DNA from: Rhizopus sp. PT2906
Taxonomy: Eukaryota > Mucoromycota > Mucoromycetes > Mucorales > Rhizopodaceae
NCBI GenBank assembly: GCA_025529335.1
Contig: JAMYHX010000633.1
Location: 1 to 20,314, forward strand
DNA: 20,314 nucleotides
Reading direction: 5' to 3'
Below the pieces are notes generated by a model. The model was not told the origin of the DNA and searched no databases. It saw only the letters and a program-made list of their open reading frames with translations. Positions 10,019 through 18,869 of this stretch are shown here, piece by piece (the first letter of the stretch is position 1; each line of letters begins with the position of its first letter). Both the position numbers and the translations under genes were made by a program.

Positions 10019-13000
10019 TCTATGTACGCTTTTCTTTTGCTGACTTATTCTATGTATCTCGCACCATTCTCCACTCATCACATCTAGTGACTGAATATAA
10101 TACTGCTCTAAGCCTACAATAGCTTGTTCTTCCTTTTGAATTCTCAGCAAGTTTTTCTTGGGCTGTCCGTTCTTTGACCAATTATCTTCTAGTTCCTGCT
10201 GCTTCTGAATTGTCTCAAACGATTGAATGGTCGACTCATGGTTTTGTAATGAGGCCCGCTTAATGTAGCGACGAATTGGCGTAAGGCTAAATGTGGAACT
10301 GATTCTTTCAATAGGATCATATGCTGATTCTTTTGATTCTGTGGTTGGTATGGTTTCTCTTACAGGGGGTAATAAGTCTTCTTCGGATACATATCTAGTA
10401 GCCATATATTAGCTTATTAAAACCTCCTCTTTTTTCATTATCTTACATTTTCTTTCCTTTCGTATCCAGATCACGTTGCTGCTTCTGCTTTTGCTGTTGA
10501 GGATGTTGTTGTTGTTGTTCATCTTCCATCGTTTTTACAAATGATTTAACTGGAGCTGGAGCTACTTTGCCCCACACATGTTTGTTTGTTTGATGAGATG
10601 AGGATGATGAAGATTCTTGTAACTGTTGTTGTAACTTTCTTCTTTCTTTTTGTGATATTTTTTTGGGTAAAGAAGACTATATATATCTAGTGAATACAAA
10701 AACTCATCATATTCACCTCTTTTTGGCAAACCTTTGCTAATTTAGATACAGTATCTGTCGTTTGGTGTTCTTCTTCCAAGATTTCGCGTAAAGATGGCCT
10801 GACACTATTAAAAATATGGTTGGTAAAAACTTTCATTTCTCTTGTCTTTTTTTTTTTTTTTACCCTGCGGTAGGTTCAGGGCTGGATGCCCAATTATAAG
10901 CAATGTTGGTTTGGGTGTCTTCGATGAGTTCTTGTAAAGGAATACGAGCAGCTTTCTTTGACTTGTTCACTCGTTTATCCACATCCCTTTCTTTTTCCTG
11001 CTCTTTCTTTGTTTCTGCATTACTTACAGGCTTTTCAGGATACAGTGTCACCAAGATCTCATCATAAGTACTTATCAGTGTAGCATTGCCTCGACTCAAA
11101 GCATACAAAGACGTTGAAAATTCATCATCTTCAATTTCTGTAGCATCGATCATGTCTGTGCTGCTAAAATCGCCCCTTGTAGTCAATGGACATACCTCTG
11201 CTTGCGAAAGGCGGACAAGATTCTCCAGTTCATGAATCAAGGATGACGGTAAGCGGTCCAGCATTCTATAGAGAATATGAGTACAGAGATAACATCTTTA
11301 CAAGCAATATGTGCATATACCTTGATGGTAAAAAAACTGATAGATTGACCTTTATAAATTCCAACCCCCTTTGCTTCAGGACATTGGCGCAATAGATATC
11401 AGCGTGCTCCAAAATACTAGTGGCTGTTCGAAGCTTGATAAACGGAATAAGAGCATTTTCTACAATTAATTTCAATCGCTCTAGCAAAAGTGCATCTGCT
11501 TCACACAAAAGCTCTAGCAGGAACTGCAGCATGGTATCCTCAGTATCTCTTTGAATGAATTCAAATAAGTCGGGCGCATCTGTATCCAGATACAGATGTT
11601 GTCGTATCGTCTCTGCAATTTCACTAGACATGTGCTCCATATCAATCTCGATACAATCCTTTTGCTGTTCTCTTCTTTTGGCAGTCCAGATAGATTGTGG
11701 TGCCAGTAGATGTTTGAAGAAAACGCACCGTTGACGCAGGATGACCTCGTGACAGGGAATGAGCTTATCTCTGGTCTTCAGCATCACATCTGGACGATAG
11801 TCCATGAGCATTTGTAAACTGTGAAGTAGTGAAGGTGTTGACTGATGATTAAACGAAGATTGTGCAGACGCCAGGAGGTGCGGCAAGTGAAACAGCTCGG
11901 CCAAATCGACCAAATCTTTTTGAATCTTTCTTGTATCTTCAGCACGGTCTTGACTAAGAGCAGGGGATTCAAAAAAGACTTTCATCGGATGCTCATACTC
12001 GTCTGAGTACATATAGTCAAACATCAACAGTAGAGAAGCCAGTTCGCACCGTTCGATGTGAATTTGAATGCGTCCATCTTTACCTTTACCGAGACGAATT
12101 TTAAAATCACCAATTTGCTTATCAGCCATTCTTTCAAGCTGCTTAAATATGTGGCTTCGAGTCGCCAGGACGGAGCTGTGACAGTAAAGATGTCTATTCT
12201 CTTCTATAATAAATACTGTATCTAGCGTTCTATCATCTATTGATCTTTGCATAATATCGTTCCAAGCTTGATCCACCATTGCCTTCTTTTGCTCATCAAA
12301 CCTCTGCTGGATTAATGCTCGACTCGTTTCATCTTCTTCAGGTATGTCTGCGAGATCATGTTTCATTTGGTTTTTAATATCATTTATCTCTGATTCCAGT
12401 TCTCTTCCTCTTATCACATGCGGCAATGATTGATAGAGATCCCGCTTGAGCGTTGATGGACTAGGAAGAGATGGTTGCAAAGGATACTCGGAGCGAATAG
12501 CAGCAAATGCTCCGCTGGAGTTGGCGCATACCCGAATACATCTCTGTATGTAGGGCATTTCACTAAATCTGTATTTGCCTGATTCAGGACGCCCCATGAA
12601 CACACGACCTGACGCAGTACAGATAATGACTTCGCCATATTGGCCTATACTTGCATCCATTGCCATCAGATGTGCTCTTCCGGTTGCCCAGATTAACTGA
12701 GGCGCCGAGACGATGGTGGGATTCTTGTTGTTTGTGCTTTGCTTTGTGGTCGATTTACATGTCCAAATGAATACATGGCCAAGGTTCGTGAGTGCGCCTA
12801 GGTATTCTGTACCACTTGAAATCAGTTTGACTACATAACAGACAGCAGGCTTGTAAACTTTGATATTCGAAGGATATGCGTTGAATGGAAAGAATAATTT
12901 TTGCTGAGAGTAATTACAGAGCATGTACACATCGCTTGTTTCGGTCAAGATCACAGTGGCATTATCATTTGCGATCACCTGCTGTATCTTGGCAGGCATG

Positions 13001-14373
13001 AACGCTTTTGTTGGAATAGATAGAGTCGCTTTTCTTGGTGTTGTCTGACATGTTTCGCTACTGTTGCTTTGACTGTAACCCAATTGACCTTGATTGAGGC
13101 CAAATGTGAAGAGATCACTATTGGTATAAATGACGGAATGCACTCTTGATGCAGCCACGCCAATGATGGGTTGTTTCTTCAGATTCTGTGCTTGGATCTT
13201 TCGTGGTACAAGTTGCATGGGTGCCTCATCCTTTTTGTTGCCGATCTCAGTCTCATACCCTAATGCATATAAGTCATACTCTCCCTTTTCTTTTAATACC
13301 ATTCTTACCTAATTGTCCATACGCATTACTTCCAAAACTAATGACCGCCCCACTTTCTGTCACTGCAAGAGTATGATCTCGGCCCAGTGCAGCCGTAACG
13401 ATTCTTTCTGACCAAGGCACAGGCGTAGGCACCAACTGCGTATCGATATCTTTGCCCAATCCAAGACGTCCACCTCTTCCAAACCCACAGACTAGCATGT
13501 TATGGCTTGGTTCGCTTGTTAGAACAGCCATATGATATTTAGCCATCATGACAGATTCGATCACATAAGGTGGTCTATTCACTGCTGAGTTCTGCTGTGA
13601 ATCAAGCTGAAGCTGCACACGTTCTGGTCGGTTTCTGTTCTCGGAATCGGGATGACCCAAGACGTAATTGGTGTTTTGACCCCAACTGTAAACATCTGTG
13701 CCTCCGGTAGGCTCATTGACATTATTTGATAGGTTATAGATGTCATCGTCATCTGCTTCATTCGGTTCTTTTGAATTGTCTCCTAAACTTCTCTCTTTAG
13801 GATATGTGCCTGATATTGTCATGTCATATAGATCAAAGGCTCCTAATTGTTCCCAGTCCTTTTTTTTTAAAAAAAAAAATTAAGAATGGATCATGTATGA
13901 ACATGCATTATTTTTATACCTTGATATGGATATCTATATCATGTCTTTGTAGTAGCATTCGAGCAATTTCGATATTTCCCATATAAAGTGCTCTAAGATA
14001 TATAGTGTAAATAACATACATATTCCCTTTTTTTCTCTCTCTCTCTCTCTTACCGATGTAGAGCAGTCCAACCGTTTTCTCGATCCTTCAAGTTGACATC
14101 CACCAGTGGACAGTCTATCAGTAACTTTGCAATTTCGACACGATTCCAAGTAGCAGCGACATGAAGGGCTGTTCTGCCTTTAGTTGACCTTTTATTGAGA
14201 TCAAACAATTTTAAATCTGCTGCTTTCAATTGTTGCTGAAGACTGATCAGATCCTGTTTTGACAGATAGTCATTATTGTAGTTTGTGATGGATATTTCTC
14301 CAGTGGCTAAACCAATCAGTTGATTTAAGACTTGGACATTGTTTTCTCGAATGACTCTAAAGATCGAAACCAT
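10010..14373 (-). CDS. IBTK-like protein with ankyrin, RCC1 and two BTB domains, eight exons
   Basis: Homologue of inhibitor of Bruton tyrosine kinase, which in animals is a substrate adaptor for cullin-3 ubiquitin ligase; the kinase itself is not expected in a fungus. Exons (minus, 5' to 3') are 14373-14054, 13992-13920, 13858-13309, 13259-11321, 11265-10864, 10804-10732, 10676-10447 and 10394-10010. All introns are 49-61 nt and phases close to give 1,323 residues, about the length of the human protein. Ankyrin repeats cover about 65-135 (N-G-W-T-A-L-H-R). RCC1-type repeats run from about 165 to 570 (Y-S-W-G-Q-N-T-N, F-G-S-N-A-Y-G-Q-L-G). BTB domains lie at about 655-780 and 803-935. The C-terminal region keeps family blocks: S-L-R-E-I-L-E-E-E, K-I-S-Q-K-E-R-R-K-L, W-G-K-V then P-V-K-S-F, and I-Q-K-E-E-Q-A-I. 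Exon 6 could instead end at 10717, adding five residues in frame with a stronger GTGAAT donor but a 40-nt intron. Confidence 0.93.
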
Positions 14374-15514
14374 AAACTATCTTGTCTGGGTGCTTTTTTG
14401 CTTTTTCTTTTTTCTGAAAAAAGAAACAGTGTAGGTTTACTACGCAGAGAAGAAGAAAAAAAAATTGATGGATTGCTGTTCATGTATCGAATCACGTGGC
14501 TCTTCACTGGTTGATCAGTAAAAACTAGTCCGTGCACCTATTTCATATACTTGTTACACTAAATGAACAAAAGATATCTATTCTGAATATTTCTTCACTT
14601 ATGCTTACAATCTGTTTCTCGTTTTGCAAACTTGGCAATTAGAAAACAATAATAACCGATAACCTGTCTTTCAATCATAAGATTCATGGCTTTCAACAAG
14701 AAGATGCCATAAACAATCCTGCAAGCCTATCTTTTCCTTTTTTTCAAAACTGTAGGCCAAAGCCTATATACAAAGATCCAAAATTAAGTATATTTTGTTA
14801 TTTATCACTTTCTATTTTTTTTTTTGGATCAACAAGTCATTTTAAATCATTCTATTATACCAAAATGTGAACCAAACATTATGAGCAATAAAGCTACTAT
14901 TTTACAATGCCACTTCCGTTGACATTACATTCACCACACACATTGCTTGATTGATACAGATTGATTCGAAAATAACAGGAACATATATTCCAACAGGCAA
15001 GAGTAGAACTGGTTTTCTAGTCTCATAGCAAAACATCAAAGGGAGTCCAAAATCATTCATCTTTTTTGACAACTTTGCTACACTTTCTTCAGAAAAGTAC
15101 ATGCAGATCACTAGCTCTCATGTGATATCCATTTTGAAAAAAAAAAAAAAAGAAAGACAACTTCTTGATGCACCGGCGATTCTATTATCAAGATAAACCT
15201 GTCAATTTTTTTTGAACCTTTGGCTATGTTCTACAAGGAGAAATTCCATCTAAAAGAACAGATACAATACTCTACTCCAATAGTCTGTTTTTAAATACTT
15301 CCCTTCTTTCTCTTATTGTATGTGCTGTGCATATTTTGTCCTTTAGAATAAGCGGTTTTTGAATGTTAATGCTGCTTTTTGATCGCATTCAGTCTCAGTT
15401 AACAACCTAAAAAAAAAAAAAGACAACGTGCAGCCATGACTACCCTAGTGATTGTTGATATTAATGTTGTTGGCTTATAAGCTCAATCTTTTATTATTCA
15501 AAAAGTGTACAACC
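14374..15514. other. Long region between the IBTK-like and PIG-X genes
   Basis: Holds the IBTK-like promoter (near 14374-14560) and the PIG-X 3' end. A 10-bp perfect inverted repeat with a 3-nt loop lies at 14404-14426 in the likely IBTK-like 5' leader. T-runs occur at about 14814-14825 and A-runs at about 15136-15151 and 15409-15421. Apart from the small minus-strand frame listed separately, I see no gene. Confidence 0.45.
14902..15114 (-). CDS. Possible small or terminal exon, unknown product
   Basis: A minus-strand frame of about 70 codons, open from a possible AG acceptor at 15116-15115 to a stop at 14902. It contains Y-F-S-E-E-S-V-A-K-L-S-K-K-M and a hydrophobic half (V-L-L-L-P-V-G-I-Y-V-P-V). 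The composition is protein-like in an otherwise very AT-rich stretch. A preceding ATG at about 15132 is cut off by an in-frame stop, so an upstream exon or a non-coding explanation is needed. No family is recognised. Confidence 0.25.
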   Translation of the reverse strand, partial: LVICMYFSEESVAKLSKKMNDFGLPLMFCYETRKPVLLLPVGIYVPVIFESICINQAMCVVNVMSTEVAL

Positions 15515-16168
15515 CTAATCCGATTTCCTTCTCTTCCCTTTGGCTTCGGTTCTTTTTCTTCTTTTGACAGAAACAAGTATTGAGCGAACGATCCAAACCG
15601 AGCATAAGATAACGATACAAAATGTGCCTAGTGTCACTAGCTGTCTATCTTGTGTACTACCGACTGGTACTGATAACTCGAGTTGCTCATTTGGATCTAT
15701 ATTGGAAATTGGAATAAACCGGGAGTTTATATGATGCCTATTGTAAGGTATGAGCAGCTCATGATCAATCGGTGGCAAGGACGAGGCTCCACAGGTCCAG
15801 CCTGCATAAGGAACCTTGATAGTCACAGTTTGGTATTGTTGATGAGATGCAGGCTTTTGGTATCGAGTATGTATTGGTAATTGAATGTGAATGGGAGATG
15901 TCAAGTTCGTTTGTCTTAGTAGCACGATACTTCCACGCGGTTCTTTTACTTTCTCTAATGGCAGTTCAAGATCGTGTTCACCAAAGACCTCTGCTTTACC
16001 AATACGAGACTCCATATCCCGTAACTGGTAAGGATCTACAAAGACACTTGCTGGTAACTCGTAAACAATATCAAGAAAACAGTCTTCATAGATGTCGTCC
16101 AGTTCAATGCGCGTATCTATCTTGGGATGAAGACTACTGGCAAAGGACAGGTGGGAGTGTATGGCCAT
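15515..16168 (-). CDS. PIG-X/PBN1-like subunit of GPI mannosyltransferase I
   Basis: Partner that stabilises the PIG-M/GPI14 enzyme adding the first mannose to GPI anchors in the endoplasmic reticulum. A single uninterrupted frame of 217 residues. Features seen are an N-terminal H-P-K-I segment, C-F-L-D-I-V-Y-E-L-P-A-S-V-F-V-D-P-Y-Q-L (the typical PIG-X block), E-L-P-L-E, an R-Y-Q-K-P stretch and an I-K-V-P-Y-A-G-W-T-C-G segment. One membrane helix lies at about 177-200, with a strongly basic cytosolic tail. This matches the small type I layout of PIG-X. No clear N-terminal signal peptide is visible after the ATG at 16168, which is odd for a lumenal domain. Either translocation uses the C-terminal helix or a short upstream exon is missing. 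It diverges from prohibitin. Confidence 0.85.
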   Translation of the reverse strand: MAIHSHLSFASSLHPKIDTRIELDDIYEDCFLDIVYELPASVFVDPYQLRDMESRIGKAEVFGEHDLELPLEKVKEPRGSIVLLRQTNLTSPIHIQLPIHTRYQKPASHQQYQTVTIKVPYAGWTCGASSLPPIDHELLIPYNRHHINSRFIPISNIDPNEQLELSVPVGSTQDRQLVTLGTFCIVILCSVWIVRSILVSVKRRKRTEAKGKRRKSD

Positions 16169-16303
16169 AAAGAAAAATATATATATAAAAAAAAAAAGAA
16201 ATGATTGGGCGTCATTTTTTATATCTCAGAAAAAGATTTTTATTCTTTTTTTGCCCTTGTGCGTAGGCGTAAGTGTGTTTTTTTTTATTATTGTTAATTA
16301 AAC
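16169..16303. promoter_or_regulatory. Bidirectional promoter of PIG-X-like and prohibitin genes
   Basis: 135 nt between divergent start codons. It contains a TATATATA tract (about 16178-16188), an A-run, an inverted CCAAT box (ATTGG at 16204-16208), and a T-run just before the prohibitin ATG. Shared control is inferred from the layout. Confidence 0.6.
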
Positions 16304-17244
16304 ATGTCTGCTGTGCTTGGAACTGTTGCAAAGTGGGCCATTCCTGTTGGTCTTGCTGTTGGTGCTGCTCAATCAGCCATGTATGATGGTAAAGTGACAT
16401 AGAATATATACATTAAGCAGAATAAAAAAACTTAAATATTTCTTTAGTCCAGGGTGGTTACAGAGCTGTCATTTTTGATCGTATTCAAGGTGTCAAGCCT
16501 AATGCTGTTGGTGAAGGCACTCACTTTTTAATTCCTTGGCTTCAACGTGCTGTTTTGTTTGACGTTCGTACAAGACCTCGTAATATTTCTACAACCACTG
16601 GTTCCAAAGACATGCAGATGGTCTCCTTGACTCTTCGTGTCTTACACCGTCCCGAGATCAAGAACCTTCCTCTGATCTATCAAAACTTGGGTCAAGATTA
16701 TGATGAAAGAGTATTACCTTCTATTGGTAACGAAGTCTTGAAGGCTATTGTTGCTCAATTCGATGCTTCCGAATTGATTACCCAACGTGAAGTTGTTTCT
16801 GCAAAAATCCGTGAAGAATTGTATAAGCGTGCCAAGGACTTTAACTTGGCTTTAGAGGATGTCTCTATCGTAAGTACTAAAGAGAGCATTGAATGAATTT
16901 AGAGCTCACTCTTTGTTGTTATCTAGACACACATGACTTTTGGTAGAGAATTCACCAATGCTGTCGAACAAAAGCAAATTGCTCAACAGGAAGCTGAACG
17001 TGCCAAGTTTATTGTCGAACGTGCCGAACAAGAGAAGCAAGCAGCCATCATTCGTGCTGAAGGTGATTCAGAAGCAGCAGAAATGATTTCTTCAGCATTA
17101 GCCAAAGCAGGCGATGGATTTATTGCTTTCCGTAGAATTGAAGCCAGTAAAGAAATTGCTCAAACTCTTTCTCAATCACAAAATGTTACTTATTTGCCTA
17201 GCAACAAGAATGGTAATAACATGCTTCTTGGTGTCAAGGCATAA
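16304..17244 (+). CDS. PHB1: Prohibitin-1, three exons
   Basis: Subunit of the ring-shaped prohibitin complex of the mitochondrial inner membrane, which works with prohibitin-2 in protein quality control and cristae organisation. Exons are 16304-16388, 16448-16869 and 16927-17244; introns are 59 and 57 nt; 274 residues, normal for the family. The N-terminal hydrophobic anchor is at about 2-26. The core shows G-G-Y-R-A-V-I-F-D-R, G-E-G-T-H-F-L-I-P-W, D-V-R-T-R-P-R, N-E-V-L-K-A-I-V-A-Q-F-D-A and E-L-I-T-Q-R-E. The C-terminal coiled coil includes E-Q-K-Q-I-A-Q-Q-E-A-E-R-A. The tail Y-L-P-S is prohibitin-1-like rather than prohibitin-2-like. The ends are complete, with an AATAAA at about 17278. 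Confidence 0.97.
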
Positions 17245-17277
17245 AATAGCAGCCATCATTACAAAGTATATTTTAGT

Positions 17278-17283
17278 AAATAA
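17278..17283 (+). terminator. Poly(A) signal of prohibitin-1
   Basis: AATAAA about 34 nt after the stop codon, in the 82-nt gap before the convergent small gene. Confidence 0.5.
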
Positions 17284-17326
17284 AAAAGTGTATTATATAA
17301 AATGGATGTTATTGTGTCTCTGCTTT

Positions 17327-17500
17327 TTATTGCTTCTTGCACTTGCAGATCTCGTCATCCTTCAAACCAGCTAATGCTTGCTCAATGTGTTTACCACAAC
17401 CTATGTCACTCATGAATTTTTCTTTTTCTTTACTAAACATGTTCAACTTACCAGCCCAAGTGTATTTGCCGCATTCTTTACAATTAGTTCTGACGCACAT
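17327..17500 (-). CDS. Conserved 40-residue Cys-rich protein, two exons
   Basis: A small gene that is easy to miss because its exons are 49 and 74 nt. Exons on the minus strand are 17500-17452 and 17400-17327; the 51-nt intron has a GTAAGT donor and TAG acceptor and joins TGG GCT G to GT TGT. The protein has 40 residues: it begins M-C-V-R-T-N-C-K-E-C-G-K, continues Y-T-W-A-G-C-G-K-H-I-E and ends C-K-C-K-K-Q. Six cysteines and one histidine suggest a metal-binding knuckle. Short proteins with the same C-x2-C-G-K-x-T-W-x-G-C-G-x-H pattern are widespread in fungi and, as far as I recall, uncharacterised. AATAAA overlaps the stop codon. Confidence 0.85.
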   Translation of the reverse strand: MCVRTNCKECGKYTWAGKLNMFSKEKEKFMSDIGCGKHIEQALAGLKDDEICKCKKQ

Positions 17501-17709
17501 TTTGTTTATATAGTGTAAGAAAGAAAATTCTCACCCACCCCCCGGTTTCACTCTTTTTATAATGAAACAAAGTAACCAATGATCGTGTGTAACATATGAA
17601 ATCCTTGTCATGAAAACACTAATTAAAGAAAGAGTAAAAAAAAAAAAAAAAAAAAGAATAGAGAGCAAACGTTTTTAAGACATACTTTTCTTTTCATTTT
17701 CTTTATTTA
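17501..17709. promoter_or_regulatory. Divergent promoter between the Cys-rich and GH16 genes
   Basis: 209 nt shared upstream region. It has a C-rich block (CCCACCCCCC at 17534-17543), which on the other strand resembles binding sites of C2H2 zinc-finger regulators, and a run of about 19 A at 17637-17655. The regulator identity is not known. Confidence 0.5.
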
Positions 17710-18803
17710 ATGTTTACTCTACTCTTCTTAATCCTTGTTATTTGTGCTCAATTGCTGGTGGCACAAAAGCCAGAGCCTGTCATTTGTGATTGCGGATTTA
17801 TAGATGAAAATGATCAGATATGGCACAATGTTTGGTACGCGGACTATAGAAGATACACACACATCTCACGTAACGACGCCTACTATCAACTTATGGACTA
17901 CACCGTCCCTCCAAAGCAAAATGATACACTCGCCCGCATATTCTCTCCTCAGAATATCGAGATGGACGCACATGGTTTATCTCTTCGTGTCAAGGGCCAG
18001 AAAGACAAGTACACGTCTGCTGCTATTGGCACAAGAAGGTAAAATGATACAATACATAGCCATGATTTAACTTGGCAATAGGTCTGATATTCTTTATGGT
18101 ACATTCCGTGCTCGAATGAAGACAAGTCAAGTAGCCGGCACGGTTGCTGCCTTTTTTTACTATCGTAATAAGACAAGTGAGATAGATATAGAAACACTCA
18201 GTAAATTCAGAAATCCTGCACAGGCTTATTTTGCCATTCAACCACAGATCTATAACCCAGATGGCTCTGCTTCACCTCAAACGCATCACACGTATCCTAT
18301 GTCGTTTGATCCTACTCAAGTAAGTGTCAAGATAAGTATATCATAACCCTTTTATTCACGTCCTTTTTAGGAATACCATGAGTATCGTTTCGATTGGATG
18401 CCTGGTTTAGTCAAGTTTTATATCGACGGTCTCTTTATTCGGGACATGACGATCAATGTCCCAGAGACACCTGGACGTATCATGATCAATCACTGGACAG
18501 ATGGTAATCCCAACTTTTCTGGCGGCCCTCCAGAGGAAGATGCAGATTTGATCGTCTCTCATCTCAACATGTTTTTCAATTCTTCTGAGCAAATCGAACC
18601 TCCTCCGTGTCAAAAGTCCAAGGAACCATGCAAAGTGCAAGGTATATATTCTTCTTTATATGATTATTTATAACTAAACCTTTTTACTGATAGACATTAT
18701 GAGTAATAACCTATTGCCTGGTACAGCTTTGTCCTCTGCAAGTATCACATCCTATAACCAATTCTTTTATCTTTTCTTGCTTGTTCTTTTTACCCAATTT
18801 TAA
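17710..18803 (+). CDS. Secreted GH16 family glycoside hydrolase/transglycosylase, probably GPI-anchored, four exons
   Basis: Likely cell-wall glucan-modifying enzyme. Exons are 17710-18038, 18082-18319, 18371-18641 and 18694-18803; introns are 43, 51 and 52 nt; phases close to 315 residues. The signal peptide is about residues 1-19 (hydrophobic, ending V-A-Q). The catalytic motif is E143-I-D145-I-E147, the E-x-D-x-E form of GH16, with nucleophile and acid/base Glu both present. Before it comes Y-G-T-F-R-A-R-M, typical of the family, and after it H-E-Y-R-F-D-W, then V-K-F-Y-I-D-G. Three Cys residues near the C-terminus could pair with those near the N-terminus (C-D-C). The last ~18 residues are hydrophobic after a small-residue patch (L-S-S-A-S), as in GPI signals. 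Whether it acts as a chitin-glucan crosslinker or a plain glucanase cannot be told from sequence. Confidence 0.9.
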
Positions 18804-18857
18804 TTGTCTTCTTCGTCTGGTCTTAAATTCAGACTTTCCTCTTTTTTTTTAATCAAA

Positions 18858-18865
18858 CCAATAAA
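18858..18865 (+). promoter_or_regulatory. Overlapping CCAAT and AATAAA motifs in the GH16-Med27 gap
   Basis: CCAATAAA lies 4 nt before the Med27 start codon. It could act as the GH16 poly(A) signal, or be coincidental. The whole gap is 66 nt, so 3' processing of one gene and initiation of the next must overlap. Confidence 0.35.
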
Positions 18866-18869
18866 CATC

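Noticed and set aside
10010..10405. Separate 131-residue gene on the minus strand
   Set aside because: It contains the last conserved block of IBTK and joins the preceding exon in frame by a 52-nt intron with a GCTAAT branch site, so it is the final exon.
11186..11395. Plus-strand frames inside the IBTK-like, prohibitin and GH16 genes
   Set aside because: Shadows in other frames of well-supported coding exons.
13859..13880. T-run followed by A-run as a possible terminator hairpin
   Set aside because: It lies inside an IBTK-like intron, next to the acceptor, and is a low-complexity palindrome.
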